From Pleurotus djamor (taxonomy: Eukaryota > Basidiomycota > Agaricomycetes > Agaricales > Pleurotaceae): 64,000 nucleotides of DNA. The position numbers were made by a program, and so were the translations under genes. The notes under the pieces are model-generated. The model had not been told where the DNA came from and did not search any database. It was given only the letters and a program-made list of their open reading frames with translations. Below are positions 44,719 to 56,463 of this stretch, piece by piece. The stretch is from NCBI GenBank assembly GCA_029747585.1, contig JAPEVF010000066.1, positions 1 through 64,000 on the forward strand. Reading direction: 5' to 3'. Within the stretch, counting starts at the first letter, position 1, and each line of letters opens with the position of its first letter.

Positions 44719-46739
44719 ATGGCTTCAACGATCCTGCCATCTTCACTCAGCCCAACACAATTCATCGAGTCCCAGTGGGATTCGACTGAAGGGAACGAAG
44801 ACGCCCCTCTTGGTACGCTTTGCCTTTCGTTTTCGACCGTCGATCATGATCACTCACTCCCTTATAATCTAGATGAGCGGCTCCGGCCAGGAAACGCCGT
44901 AGGCGATCTCTGCTATGAAGAGTACGACGCTAATGCCGTAGACGATATCTGCTATGAAGAGTACGACGCTGAAATGGACGAACGGAGAACGTATAACATG
45001 ATGGCGCAATCCGCCGCCGCCGAAGACATAGAAGACGTCCATGACACAGACGAAACTGAGGTCGCCGAAAATACAGACAGCGCCGACCAGACTGACGTTT
45101 CTGATTTCAGTACGTTTCTGCGTGATTTCCACCAACTAATATCCGCTCATCTCGCTTCCTTCAGATGGTCTGGCGGTTGGAAGCTCTGATGCCTTCCTTT
45201 TAATCAACGTGGCTATCGTCAACCCTAACGACTTGGAAGGTATGACCTGACTTTGGGAAATGATAAACATCGCTGACAGTCAAATTTAGATTCGCGGCAA
45301 GCGACTCACACTGTTTATGAAGATGATATCATCGATGAGAGTAAAGTTCTAGATGAACTTGTGCAAGAAAAGGAAGATTCTATTGGCCCTATCGGCGATC
45401 TCAAAGAATCAGCACCCTCAATCCCTGAATGGCTTCAGGACGCTGTACAAAGCGACAACCTCTGTCAGTTTCTTTCTTCCTGCTTCTTGTATCCCGTCCT
45501 GACGAGAGTTTCCTTCTAGACGATTGCTTCAAGGGAAAATTATACTCAGGACACGGCCCCAAGAAGCAGGCTTCTGTCACAAGCCAAGGCTCGCATGACC
45601 TCACAGAACGAATTCCTGCCGCCGCCCACAGGGCTCATCAGTGGATCAAGAATCAACTTGCGGAGAGCCAGCACTTCATAGCGGAGGTGGCTGTGTGCAA
45701 AGGCTGGGACGGCATCATGAATGTATGTATTATATCACTATCTTCTTACAAGTGTTTTCAATGCCTACTCAGACTCCATGGATTGGTCTTGCGCTTCCAG
45801 AGAATGCGACCGCTTATGTTCTGTATATGGTCAACCCTCTGTGGTGCTATGGACGGCTTGACAAAGACGATGTGGAGGGATTTTTCCCAAGAGCTCACGT
45901 CCGACTTGTCAAGTGAGTACAATTTCTCTTCATTTTGCGTTATGAAAGCGCTGATCAAATCGATTTTGCAGAACCTTCGATGACAAGTATCTTTTAGACC
46001 CAGATGGTGCTGTACTTCCTCAGGATTACGGCGCGCCTTTTGGTACTGAAATCGGTGGAACTTCAAGTCTTCGTGTACTCGGTACATGTTCTCATAACTA
46101 TCATCTCCGCCAAATCCCTAATAGCCTCTTCCTCCGTCTTCAGCACCTCGAACTTTGCCGACGATCAAATTTGCCGATTGGGGTCATAGCACCCTCACGG
46201 TCGAACTCTCATTCCACCCTCCTTCAACCACGGATGGTCTGTTTCAAGTAAACTTCGACATCAAACCAAACCCAAGACCCCCTCGCCGCGTTGCCTGTGT
46301 CATCCTCGAACTGACCTTCCGCGGAAACGAAGTCCTCCAGATCTCTCCAGAAACATACCGTGGCTCTCACACGGAGTCCGCCATCGAGACTACGTCTACT
46401 AAACACTCCTCGTTTCCTTTCAACGAAAATTCGCCGGCTGCAGTCTTTCTGACGTACACCAATGAGAACGGCAGAAAAGTTGAGGTGACAAGGATTAGTC
46501 AAGACGAAATTGATGGAAGTGTTATCGGTGGACGCACCGTCAGATGGATGCTCAAAGAAGACGACGGTGTGGGAGGTCGGAATGGTATTCCACATCAAAC
46601 ACTTTCGGCCTATCTACGGTATCGCCCGATGCTGTTGGAGTACCGTTGCGAGGTCATGCACGTGGAAGGTGTCGAGCTCGGTCTTGAGCACCACAAGTTG
46701 AAGAGTATTGAGGGCGTTGAACGATTCGCGTGGGCCTAG
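44719..46739 (+). CDS. Hypothetical acidic multi-exon protein
   Basis: About 560 aa. The N-terminal third is acidic and disordered and contains two copies of DICYEEYDA encoded by a 36-base tandem repeat (about 44898-44970). The middle has RAHQWIKNQLAESQHF and TPWIGLALPENATAYV; the C-terminal half (from PRTLPTIKFADWGHSTLTV) looks beta-rich. Junctions around 45115-45165, 45240-45290, 45724-45772, 45914-45971 and 46082-46142 fit short introns. I do not recognise a domain, and two neighbouring genes cannot be fully excluded, although the frames join. Confidence 0.65.
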
Positions 46740-47197
46740 CTTTCCCCTTACTTAGGTCCTGCTGTGCGTGATTCAGAATGATTCTATGTCTAGAATATTG
46801 CTTGATTCTATTTTAGACATGTTGACAGCTGTTCTTCAACGACGTCTACTCCCTCCTTGGATCCATCGGCATCTTTATCATTCACGGATGGAAGACTGAC
46901 TTTATTATGCCAATGTCAAACCCACGAGAATGTCTTATTTAATTTTGTGGCCACCCGTGACGAAGGAAACTGTGGGTCCGTCTTTTGTCCCACTTCGCAA
47001 CAGGGCCACAATGTCTCTGAATTGAGATCCGCACGCCGGTCCATCTTTTTTCTTCGTAACCGTCACCAATCATTCAGAGTGGCTCTCGTCATATAAGTAC
47101 ACCAAATCTGGGTACCACGGAGTCCTTGTGCACTTCACTTCCACGGTTCCATCATCCCTCTCATCGTCTGATTTCCTCTGGGTCTCCGCGCCAAGCT
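46740..47197. promoter_or_regulatory. Promoter of F-box gene, 0.46 kb
   Basis: An ATATAAG box at about 47091-47097 lies 100 bases before ATG 47198. CTTTTGTCCCAC at 46982-46993 also occurs at 33033-33044 before the integrase gene. No gene seen. Confidence 0.55.
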
Positions 47198-48712
47198 ATG
47201 GATGTGCCTGCTCCGTCCCTCGCACCGGTTCGGAGAGGTATTTCGGACCTACCAGATGAAGTAATCATCAAGATTTTCCACCAATCTTATGGCTTCTGCA
47301 AGGGGTGGTGGGATGACGTCGACACGGAAGTCCCTTGGATCCATGACCTCCGCATACTGTCCCTTGTCTGTAAGGACTGGCGTGCAATCATCCTAAATAC
47401 CCCTTCGTTCTGGACAACCATCAATTGTTGCTGGACTAATTTCCAGGACCGTTGGATGGTTCCCGAGGTCATTTCCGCTCGTCTATCTCACACCGGAACG
47501 GATGCCTCTCTCAAGTTCCTGAGGAAGGATCTTGTGAATATTGCTGTGGGAGCAGAGTCAATGTACATTATTCTTGCCCAACTCCATCGACTCGAGGAAC
47601 TCAAGACCTCTGTACGCATGCCGTGCGCACTCAACGAGAAGCTCCGCGGAAGAGCACCCCTTCTGAAGGTCTTGGATCTAGGTTATGATTTTGGTCCCGA
47701 CAAGCCGCTTGAGGTGTTCGATCTTGACGACCCACAGCTTCTCGGCGGCGCACCTCCCCCGAAGCTGACAACACTCTCCCTCGAGGCCATACGAGTACCC
47801 TGGCACTCCTGCCTTTTGACCACCACTCTCACACTTCTCGAGCTCCACAACCAAACTCCTTTCGCGTCATACCGGGATTTATACAATACCTTATCTCCCT
47901 TGACGAACCTCGAGGTTCTTAGGCTTTGGTCTGCTCTCCCTCCCCCTAGCACCTCTTTGGAACCGGAACTCGTCTTACCTCGACTACGCACACTCTGGCT
48001 ACAGGATGATCTTGTCCGATCTATGGCAGGTGTTTTACAATTCCTCAAATTCCAGCCATCCGTGGCATCCTTCTTCCCTCAACCATCCGCCTTGGACGAT
48101 CATTTGGCCTTGATTCGCGAGTCCATCCGTTGCATCCCTCCCTCTCTTGTTTTCTCGTCTCCATCCAGTACCTCGCCCTTGGACGAATTCGTTCCTAGTC
48201 TGATACTGACTGGTGCTTCTCGCGAGGGAAGCTTCTGTTGCCATTACCAAACGACTCCGAAGGGATGGCGCGAATATCCCCTATTCATGGCTTCCTTCCG
48301 CGTCACTCCTGGTACAACGACCCTCGATGTCTCCATGGAAAAAGCCGTCAAAGCTTTCCCTCTCAAGAAGGTCGAGTCATTCGTGGTCGAGGACTATTCC
48401 CCGACAAACCCTCAGCATTTCTGGATGGAAACGGTGGGACCCTTGTTGAAGCATCTCAAGGTCATCGAAATGGCCGTTAATACTGGCACCGCTTTTCTTG
48501 AAACGTACTCAAAGTACTTGGACGTCTTCCCAACCATTCCTAGCGATGAACGGCTGTTTACATCGTTGCAAACAATCCGTTGTAAAACCTCACGAAATTC
48601 GGCTGCGTCCGTCTCTCTCACTGCTGAGACCCGTGTGGAAACAACCCTCATTTTCAACGTCAATGAGAAGCGGCAGTCCTTGGGGTTATCCCCTCTTGTT
48701 CTCTGTACTTGA
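47198..48712 (+). CDS. F-box protein, intronless, 504 aa
   Basis: The F-box is ISDLPDEVIIKIFHQSY...RILSLVCKDWRAIILNTPSFW, followed by about 400 residues of leucine-rich sequence with the family landmarks LHRLEELKT, KLRGRAPLLKVLDL and LTTTLTLLELHNQ. ATG 47198 was preferred over the in-frame ATG 47126, although both lie after the TATA box. There is no intron, in contrast with most genes here. It probably acts as a substrate receptor of an SCF ubiquitin ligase; target unknown. Confidence 0.85.
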   Translation: MDVPAPSLAPVRRGISDLPDEVIIKIFHQSYGFCKGWWDDVDTEVPWIHDLRILSLVCKDWRAIILNTPSFWTTINCCWTNFQDRWMVPEVISARLSHTGTDASLKFLRKDLVNIAVGAESMYIILAQLHRLEELKTSVRMPCALNEKLRGRAPLLKVLDLGYDFGPDKPLEVFDLDDPQLLGGAPPPKLTTLSLEAIRVPWHSCLLTTTLTLLELHNQTPFASYRDLYNTLSPLTNLEVLRLWSALPPPSTSLEPELVLPRLRTLWLQDDLVRSMAGVLQFLKFQPSVASFFPQPSALDDHLALIRESIRCIPPSLVFSSPSSTSPLDEFVPSLILTGASREGSFCCHYQTTPKGWREYPLFMASFRVTPGTTTLDVSMEKAVKAFPLKKVESFVVEDYSPTNPQHFWMETVGPLLKHLKVIEMAVNTGTAFLETYSKYLDVFPTIPSDERLFTSLQTIRCKTSRNSAASVSLTAETRVETTLIFNVNEKRQSLGLSPLVLCT

Positions 48713-49422
48713 AGTCACGAGCGTTTGTGGAAGTCGCGGTCTAGTTCAAGCTCAAGTTGTCGTAGGAGCTTTGTGTTTTCCTTGACTTTATCATGTATGT
48801 AGAGTATTGTAGATAGTGTACTGTGTACGTAGGAAAATGAGATGTCTTAGTCTGAAAACATCCTGCATCTTTTTCGAATGCTCAGCTCGTTGGGTAAGGA
48901 AGTTGTGAAATCGGAAATACATACATACCTCAAAAATCATCGTCCCTCCTGCGTTTATATAAGTATGACCGTGGGAATCAAGCTTCTCACAATCAGAAAC
49001 AAGTCAACCCCAGCCGAAACTTTTCCTCTGTCCCCTGGTGAAGTGCTTTAAAAAATGGAGGATCAAGTGCCAGCGTACTGAATCGGTAAACACCATTGAA
49101 AACCTTGGAATGGACTTGCTGACGTATGCGTTCGTCCTCTAGAATGTCCCTCAGAGACCGCACGAAGTTTTTCCTTGGTTTTTCCAAGAAAATGATCCAT
49201 GGACGCCTTATCAACCCCGAATCTACCACTGACCATGCTAACAATTTGGTGTGACAGAATGTGTCTGATCAGGTACGCGCTTTGCCTTATGAGCATTGAC
49301 CGAGCTCATTGACCGAGCTCATTGTCCACCACAATCTTCCGTTAACAGTGGTGCGTTGTAAGATGCACCGTACATAAAAGCCACAACTATGTACTATCTT
49401 GCGGATACTCCTTCCCTTTTCA
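48713..49422. other. Intergenic, 0.7 kb, F-box promoter
   Basis: Contains a tandem 13-base repeat and a CATAAAAG box at 49373-49380, about 45 bases before ATG 49423. No gene seen. Confidence 0.55.
49294..49319 (+). repeat. Two tandem copies of CATTGACCGAGCT
   Basis: Exact 13-base direct duplication, immediately followed by CATTGTCCACCAC, a word resembling those upstream of the neighbouring F-box genes. Confidence 0.85.
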
Positions 49423-50916
49423 ATGATGCCTTCACCCTTGACGCTCTTCACTCCTCATCGGAGTCACTCCCGCGGGATCCTGGACTTGCCGCCTGAAGTC
49501 CTCGTCAACATCTTCTCGCAGCCTCCTTTCGTCCAAGTGATCAACAAATCGCAAGATATCATTCACAGTATCCCCGCACTCCATATACTCGCATTGGTCT
49601 GCAAAGACTTCGTTAAAATCATCACATCCACGCCACTGTTTTGGTCGACCCTCACTTGCGGAATGGACCCCAACATCCTCTTTTCTCGTCTCCAGCGTGT
49701 CGGTTCCAATGCGTCCATCAAATTCGTTCGAAGTGACGAAACTCGTCGCCCTCTTCCAGCGGTCTCAGTCCATCTCATCCTGTGTCAACTCCACCGGCTC
49801 GAAGAACTCAAGATTCCCATTCTTCGGTCCAGTCTTCCAGTTCTCCTCAACAAGCTTCGTGGTGAAGCGCCCCGATTGAAGGTTCTTGAAGTCTACGTAT
49901 ATGACGGGTTGGTGTCCGCATTACCGTTATTCTACCATCCTTACCTCTTCCGGGGGACTTGTCCTCCTCGACTCGAAACCCTCAAACTCGGCGGCGTAGA
50001 AATCCCCGCATCCTCGACCCTCCTTTCTTCTCGACTCACCACCCTCTGTCTTCACTCTCAACCCCGTTTTCCCTCGCATAAAAAATTCTGCAATTTCCTT
50101 CTGAGGCTGCCGAGCCTTCAACAGCTTTCTCTTACCGACTGTGTACCCTTACCCTCCCCCAGCATCAAAGCACCGCTTCATCTACCCCGACTTCGCCGGC
50201 TTGAGATCGTTGACCGTGCCCCTACGACAACGAGCCTACTGAAATGTCTCGATGCGTCCCTAGAGTCTCTCATTTTTCACGGACTCACCGCCAGTAACGA
50301 GATTCAGCCTTTACTACAAGCTGGATTCCGTCTTCTCCAGCGATACATCCCTTCAGAATCTACACCTACACCCACCCATTTCATCTCCGACTTATATATC
50401 AACCCCAGCCGTGGCCTGTGCATCGAAATCCAGTGCATAGCTTCAGGTCGTCATGACCCTTCCATTCGTCTGCCTGTTTTCCAAGCATCTCTCAAGATCG
50501 ATATGGCTTCGCCACGCCTTTGCACAACTACAGCCACGATCGAGAGTCTACCTCTTTCCGAGGTCGAGGTACTCACTTTACATCAAGATGACCATGTTCG
50601 AAGCGCGGATGACTGGTGGCTCGGCGTTGTCGCACAATCCATGCCTAACTTACGGTGCATCAACTTGGGCGGGGCCAATTGCCTTGCGTTCATGAGAGTC
50701 TACGCAAAGTACATGAAGTCCCTTCGCCCAGGAACTCCGTACGAGGAAATGTCATTCGCGCGCGTGGAACTGATTCGGAGTAGGCTTCGTGATGGCTTTT
50801 TCGATGCACACCATTGGAAGGCCGATGAAGACGATGCAGCCGCGCTATACTGGGAGGTCTGTCAGCTGCGGAGACTTCATGGTCTCCCCGACCCCTTTTT
50901 ACAAGTTTTACATTGA
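49423..50916 (+). CDS. F-box protein, intronless, 497 aa
   Basis: The F-box is ILDLPPEVLVNIFSQPP...ILALVCKDFVKIITSTPLFW. Family landmarks follow: GMDPNILFSRLQRVG, LHRLEELKIPILRSS and RGEAPRLKVLEVYV. Start at ATG 49423 (49426 also possible). It is a paralogue of the flanking F-box genes, in the same direction as those at 47198 and 51270. Same probable SCF role. Confidence 0.87.
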   Translation: MMPSPLTLFTPHRSHSRGILDLPPEVLVNIFSQPPFVQVINKSQDIIHSIPALHILALVCKDFVKIITSTPLFWSTLTCGMDPNILFSRLQRVGSNASIKFVRSDETRRPLPAVSVHLILCQLHRLEELKIPILRSSLPVLLNKLRGEAPRLKVLEVYVYDGLVSALPLFYHPYLFRGTCPPRLETLKLGGVEIPASSTLLSSRLTTLCLHSQPRFPSHKKFCNFLLRLPSLQQLSLTDCVPLPSPSIKAPLHLPRLRRLEIVDRAPTTTSLLKCLDASLESLIFHGLTASNEIQPLLQAGFRLLQRYIPSESTPTPTHFISDLYINPSRGLCIEIQCIASGRHDPSIRLPVFQASLKIDMASPRLCTTTATIESLPLSEVEVLTLHQDDHVRSADDWWLGVVAQSMPNLRCINLGGANCLAFMRVYAKYMKSLRPGTPYEEMSFARVELIRSRLRDGFFDAHHWKADEDDAAALYWEVCQLRRLHGLPDPFLQVLH

Positions 50917-51269
50917 CCACCTCCTTTGTTCTTACAACCCCCACGAGTGTAATTAGATGAACTAGATTTTGTATGACTCATGACCTATCTCTCATTCAAA
51001 TTACGGTCTTCTTCTTCCAATATCACGCGAGAATGCTCCCTTTCAAGGTAGAACAAACCACCCGATCTTTTATCTGTGTCGGTGGTCCAACTCCTTCATT
51101 GTTCAACAACACGGCCCATCACAAAGGGACCTTCTCCGCGGTCATAGGTACACCTCTATATAAGCAGCATAAAGGGACACTATCTTTCTTGCTTCTTCTC
51201 ACCTTGGGCCAGCTTCCCTCTGACCTACACTGTACTTGGTTTATCTATACGACGAGACCGTCAAGCCGG
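50917..51269. promoter_or_regulatory. F-box promoter with TATA box
   Basis: TATATAAG at 51157-51164 lies about 105 bases before ATG 51270. TCATTGTTCAACAAC at 51096-51110 is one of the recurring upstream words. Confidence 0.6.
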
Positions 51270-52745
51270 ATGGACGGACTATCTCTTCGAAAGCGACTGG
51301 GTCTCGCTGACCTACCCGACGACATCTTGGCAGAGATACTATCACATTATCTTTCGTTGGTCCAGGAATCCATTGGAGCAAGTCTTGAGATTCCGCACAT
51401 CAGGAATATCCAAGGGCTTTCCCTGGTTTGCAAATCTTTCGCGCGGGTTATCCAGTCTACCCCATCGTTCTGGACTACCATCGTCTGCGGCGCTGATCCT
51501 CATATCCTTGAGGCTCATCTCAGAAGAGCTGGAACATTCAGGCCCCTGAGGTTCCTTCGAAGCGATATATCCCGTCGCCCTCTGGCTACGCATTCTCTAT
51601 CTCTCATCCTTTCACAACTTCCTCGAATCGAAGAACTCAAGATCCCCATCACCAGATCGAGTACCCTCCTTCTCTCCGAGAAACTCCGTGGTGCAGTGCC
51701 TCTCTTGAAGGCTTTGGAGGTCTACGTCTCGGATGGACGAGCACATCTGCCTCCTTTACTCCATGGATCCTCCATATTCCAAGGCGAGCGACCTTGCCTC
51801 CTAGCAAGTCTCAAACTGAGTGGCGTTCGAATTCCGTGGACATCTCCTCTCATCGCCTCAACTTTAACAAATCTTTCCCTCCACTCTCAACCTCAATTCC
51901 AACTGTACACCCAGTTCCAGCAGACTTTCATCGCGCTTCAAAACCTTGAAGAACTTTCCCTTGATAACTGTCTCCCTGCCGAGACGACTGACGTTGGAGA
52001 AATGCTTCGCTTGCCTTCCCTTCGCAAGCTCGTCATCGTGGATGACTTACCGTCAATTACTGGTGTGCTGGCATTCCTGGAAGCTTCGCTGGAGCATCTG
52101 ATCATCCAGGGTCCCGCTACCGAATATGACCTCCCTCCTTTCCTCCATGCTTGCACTCGCCTACTCAACCAGTACCTCCCATCTACACATACACCTCTCT
52201 ACCTCTCTGAATTGCTCCTTAACCGCGACGATTCTACCCTTCAATTCCAATGTGTCGCATCGTCACGAGAAGACCCTCTTCTCCGCCGTCCTATCTTCGA
52301 AGCCAAGCTCAGCATCGAAACTGGATCATCTCTCTTTGCGCCTGTTGCGAGGACAATCATGGGCTTACCCCTCGAAGAAGTTGAGGGGTTGACATTGTTT
52401 CACGTCCCATCAAATCCTTTGCCCTTTTGGTTGACCAGCGTTGCTCTTCGAATGCCCAGTCTACGAACTCTCGTATTCCAGCAGTCTGCGTCTATCGCGT
52501 TCTTGGACATCTACATGATGTACCTCAATGGGCTCTTCCAGACTAACAATGCGATCGAATATTTTGCGCATTTGAACACGATCAAAAGTATACGCTTTGT
52601 CGACGGCGACACGAGTTTGCCTGAGCAGATTCGCGCCGATGAAGAAGAGAGCAACAATTTTTCCGGTGTTTGGTGCGGCCGTATCCATCGTCGTCTTCCT
52701 GAAATCAGACTTAGTCAGGACGAGGATTTTGAATATTACTTATGA
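51270..52745 (+). CDS. F-box protein, intronless, 491 aa (left copy of mirror pair)
   Basis: The F-box is LADLPDDILAEILSHYL...LSLVCKSFARVIQSTPSFW, then CGADPHILEAHLRRAG and a leucine-rich C terminus. ATG 51270 is preferred since it lies after the TATA box, although the frame is open upstream. It is clearly closer to the minus-strand F-box gene at 59216-60727 than to the other copies, e.g. PSFWTTIVCGAD is shared. Probable SCF substrate receptor. Confidence 0.88.
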   Translation: MDGLSLRKRLGLADLPDDILAEILSHYLSLVQESIGASLEIPHIRNIQGLSLVCKSFARVIQSTPSFWTTIVCGADPHILEAHLRRAGTFRPLRFLRSDISRRPLATHSLSLILSQLPRIEELKIPITRSSTLLLSEKLRGAVPLLKALEVYVSDGRAHLPPLLHGSSIFQGERPCLLASLKLSGVRIPWTSPLIASTLTNLSLHSQPQFQLYTQFQQTFIALQNLEELSLDNCLPAETTDVGEMLRLPSLRKLVIVDDLPSITGVLAFLEASLEHLIIQGPATEYDLPPFLHACTRLLNQYLPSTHTPLYLSELLLNRDDSTLQFQCVASSREDPLLRRPIFEAKLSIETGSSLFAPVARTIMGLPLEEVEGLTLFHVPSNPLPFWLTSVALRMPSLRTLVFQQSASIAFLDIYMMYLNGLFQTNNAIEYFAHLNTIKSIRFVDGDTSLPEQIRADEEESNNFSGVWCGRIHRRLPEIRLSQDEDFEYYL

Positions 52746-53694
52746 CTTACGAATTACTTACCATTTGTACTAAGTTCTACGTCTCTTTAACTTACTTGAT
52801 GACTAGACCATATTATTCCCCATTACCAAAGCATGCGCTTCGTAGTCCAGCTCCCGATGCCTCCTTTATGGACAGGGAGGAACGGGCTTCGGCGCTAAAC
52901 GGGAAAAAATAGCCTTGTCCTCCAACGCCAACAGTCGCTCCCATTCCAGCTCGCTGATCACAGCCTGTTTTACGAATGTCATGCTCAGGCCCATTTCAAA
53001 CTCTACCTGTCTTTGTTAGGACTGAATGTCCCATCATCACTAGATGGCGAAGTCCTGCGATCAACTCCGTGGAATCTGGCTGCTCATATATTCCGACTTC
53101 TCTGTGATGGTCCAGGAGTGGGCGTTCTCATCGACGGATGCTATTTGCATAGTATAGTTCGACATCTGTTTCATGCGTATATGAAAATGAGAAGATCCGG
53201 TTGGCTTAAGGCCAAACTAAGGCTTCACTGAAGGCTTTCAGAGTACGTTGATCACCCATTGCTTTCATATATGATTCTAACCCATCATGAATTCTAGTTG
53301 TCAGTATGGTCGATTCGCCCTTTGGCCCCCCTATGGGTAGTAAGTATGACCATTTCCCGGCTTAGATACGACCAAAACTAACACCCCACCCAGGAACGTT
53401 CACCAAGAAAAAGATCAAAGCTGTAGCAACGGGGTGGCATCAACAGTGTCAATCGACGTCGACGGTGTGTATGTCCGAGACTTTAGAGCGGCTCTGATGA
53501 CCAGCTGACTTGTCTTCCACAGTGTAGTTAAAATTATCTTGCTTGGATCGACAGATGTGATTTGACAGTTGTGGAAAGTATTCGATTTCGTGGCGGGCTA
53601 AAAGGCTTGAAACTTTGCTGTACGAAGCTCGAGCTCGATCCTAGGACACCTCGCCACTACCAACCTTCGTACTTGCTCAAGTCGTTTGGAAGTC
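52746..53694. other. 0.95 kb between F-box and 7-TM gene, fragmentary frames
   Basis: Short open pieces exist (53013-53231, and MVDSPFGPPMG at about 53308 that can splice to RTFTKKKIKAVATGW). None forms a complete recognisable gene. It may hold a decayed gene. Confidence 0.4.
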
Positions 53695-54969
53695 ATGGCA
53701 CCTACTGTGGCTGCAGCAGCGGAACCATCGAGCGACCTGTGGTCCCAGCAGGCAGTCAACACCGCCGGGTACATCGGCGCTATCGCATATGGTACGGTGT
53801 CTCTCTCCCAGTGGCCCCGTCTCCCATCTAACTGTCGCAAATATACATACTCTACATGCAGGCCTTCACATCGCCGTATATTCAATTGCCACCTACTTCA
53901 TCCTCACAAGCAAACGGCGCCTCCGTCGCTGGCGCCAACAATTCCTCAACACCTTCATCTTCGCCCTCGGAACCATCAGATTCGCCACCGTAATCCGGTT
54001 CGACCAAGAGGCTTGGGTACTTCACCCAGACTACCCGGGCGGACCATCAGCGTACCTCAAGCACGTTCGAAGTACACCTGTCGCTGTCTTCGGGTTGAGT
54101 TGTGGGAGTCTGGCCAATTTCACACTTGTTGGGTTGATGGTGAATCTCGCGGCATTCTTTCGTTTATTTTGGAACGCCTGCTGATGTGATACTTCACAGC
54201 TATGGCGTACTTATGTCGTGTGGGATACATGGATCGTATTGATTCTCCCCTCCATACTTTACATTTCCGCTATCGGTAAGCCTTTGATTAACCCACTCCT
54301 ACCGGTATGGCAGGCACTGACTAGGCTGGTAATGCGATAGTCTTCACATGCGCCGATATCGCGCACGATGTCCACCCCCTCCCAGGAAACTGGGGGCCTA
54401 ACCTCGGGATAGCCTGCTGGTCAATCACCGCAGCCAACATCATCCTCTTAACGGCCCTCATCTCCCTTCGAATCCTCTACCAACGACACCAGATGAAAAA
54501 GTCTGGTGTTAGTATGACCGGAGGCGATCTCATGAATGTCGTCTCGATGCTCATTGAGAGCATGGCTCCTGCTGCAGCGATCTTCCTTGTTTTTATCATC
54601 CTCTATGCGAGGCAAGATGCTACGGAGAGTTTGTTGCTTCCGGCCATCGTCCAAGTCGTCGTATGTCCTTCAGTCCGTCTGTTTTACGTGCCATGTACTT
54701 ACGATCATATTCCTCCCCAGTGCATCAGCCAACACTTGGTATTGATCCAAGTTTATCGCGGACGTGTATGGTCGACCTCAGCGCCCGGGAGTTCCGTTCA
54801 TTTTGAACACAGCTCTGAGTCCAGTGAAATATCCCATCAGAACAGCTCTAGTAGTAGCGTCAGGTTCGAGTCGGACGATACCCTGGGGACGCCCGACGGT
54901 TCGTGTTTCGTTAATATTACCTATGGATCGTCCCCTGGACGTAACGAAGCCGCGGAGAAGGTCAATTGA
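53695..54969 (+). CDS. Seven-transmembrane protein, 339 aa (left copy)
   Basis: Exons 53695-53791, 53862-54139, 54200-54275, 54341-54660 and 54721-54969, all in phase. Seven hydrophobic segments can be counted: around GYIGAIAYGLHIAVYS, FLNTFIFALGTIRFAT, GLSCGSLANFTLVGL, WIVLILPSILYISAI, CWSITAANIILLTALI, MAPAAAIFLVFIILY and LLLPAIVQVVCISQHLVL. The Ser-rich cytoplasmic-type tail has many SS clusters. Topology is GPCR-like, and such families are common and unnamed in mushrooms. It is not a recognised pheromone receptor. Ligand and function unknown. Confidence 0.85.
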
Positions 54970-55092
54970 TAATGGCGGTTTGATGGGTGTCGCCAGCTTC
55001 GGTGGGTGTTGCCAAGAGCCTACAAGAATAGAGTACACTACTTCACATTTCCTACATAAATATGTGTCCGTAAGCAGAACGAGGGTAAGATT

Positions 55093-56463
55093 TTATATTG
55101 TCCGCTAGAAAGGAACGAAAAAGTCCGTGAGACAGCGAACAGCAAAAGGAAAACGGTGTGCATACCGGTACAGCAGCCCATTCGACTTTCACGGCATCAA
55201 TCCGATCCTCCAGACTCTTCCGACAAAGAAAGCAAGATAAGTGCTGAGACAGCGGTCTGAAAGTCGAATCGATGGAATGAGTAGAGAAGTCTATGTGGGT
55301 TCAATCATGATGGGTACAAACTCTTCGACGTCAATTGAGACCGCTCACCTGGACCAGCGGTATAGATGACATATGCAGCAGCGAGGGCCCAAGCTCTCCT
55401 CAGAGCAGATTGCGCTTCCGTCTGACATGTCGGCATATGTAGATGGGGTTCTGGAGGGACGCAAACGAGCGCCCTCAGCGCATCCAATCGCTGCCGATGA
55501 AGTCCGACAAGCTTGGAGAGATACAGTCCTCCAATCTTCTCGGCAAGCTCTGGTGAAAGCCGTAGCTTGTCCACAGCGCGTTGGTCGTCCGGGGGACAGA
55601 TGTCTAGACCGTGCAGGTAGGTCGAGGCGACACGGGCGAGAGGGAGAAAGTCGAGCGTAGAGGCTAAAGCGTAGACTTCGACAGGGTATATAGGCGCGTG
55701 CGATGCGATGAGGCTGAACAACGGGGTGTCTTGAAGTTGCCGACGGGGCGGATACATGGATATATGCGCTGGAGAAACCGTCAGGCCGAGCGCCGAATCC
55801 TTCAACATGGACCTAACGTCGACTCCGTAGACGCTATGCAAACGTCCAACGGCGTCTGCGATGGTAGTGAACGAAGGCGAGTGATGGGTAGGCGAAATGT
55901 TGTACAAAATGTGGAGAATAATATTGAGAACGGGCGAAGAATCAGGGAGCATGACGAGATCCATGGAGCCATCGACACAGCCGACTTTGTTGCCAGATCT
56001 GTCGGTGCGAAGCATGAAGCCGCCAAAATTGTTCGTGGTAGACGGGGTTATCATCGCTTTGTGGACGTAGAAGAACACCGAGTCCGATGAAAGGAGAACC
56101 AAATCCGGCGGCGAATCACCATGTCCTGCAGACGGATGAAACGAGGTGGCGATGGAAACAAGAGTGTTATCAGCGGGTGGGCTTGCCCCGATGGTAGGAG
56201 ATTTGGGCGGCGGTGGAGACATAGGAAGCTCAGACGTGCTATTTGACCTCGTCGAGAGCATCATCGGCGGTGGTGTTAGAGGTGTATGCTACCAGTTGCC
56301 ATCGTCAAAAGCGATGAGCTCAACAGAAAAACACGAAACTCACAGGCGGTGTGGGCATCTGGCTCGAGGGCTCATGGCGTTCTTTGCCAGCGGTTCTTTC
56401 AACGAGCTCGTTGAACATCAGATCGATGTCGGTGTCGAGGGCGGTGATGGGCGATGCGTTCAT
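55093..56463 (-). CDS. BTB/POZ-domain protein, centre of the mirror block
   Basis: Starts at ATG 56463 (MNASPITALDTDIDL), with an intron before HTPLTPPPMMLS. The BTB core is DLVLLSSDSVFFYVHKAML-like (the sequence has AMI), followed by MLPDSSPVLNIILHILYN and a BACK-like helical part (VYALASTLDFLPLARVAS). Two 3' introns lead through SCFLCRKSLEDRIDAV and end EWAAVPRTI at 55093, an ending I have seen in other mushroom BTB proteins. Length is about 400 aa. BTB proteins dimerise and can serve as Cul3 adaptors or chromatin factors; which applies here is not known. It is convergent with the left 7-TM gene. Confidence 0.82.
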
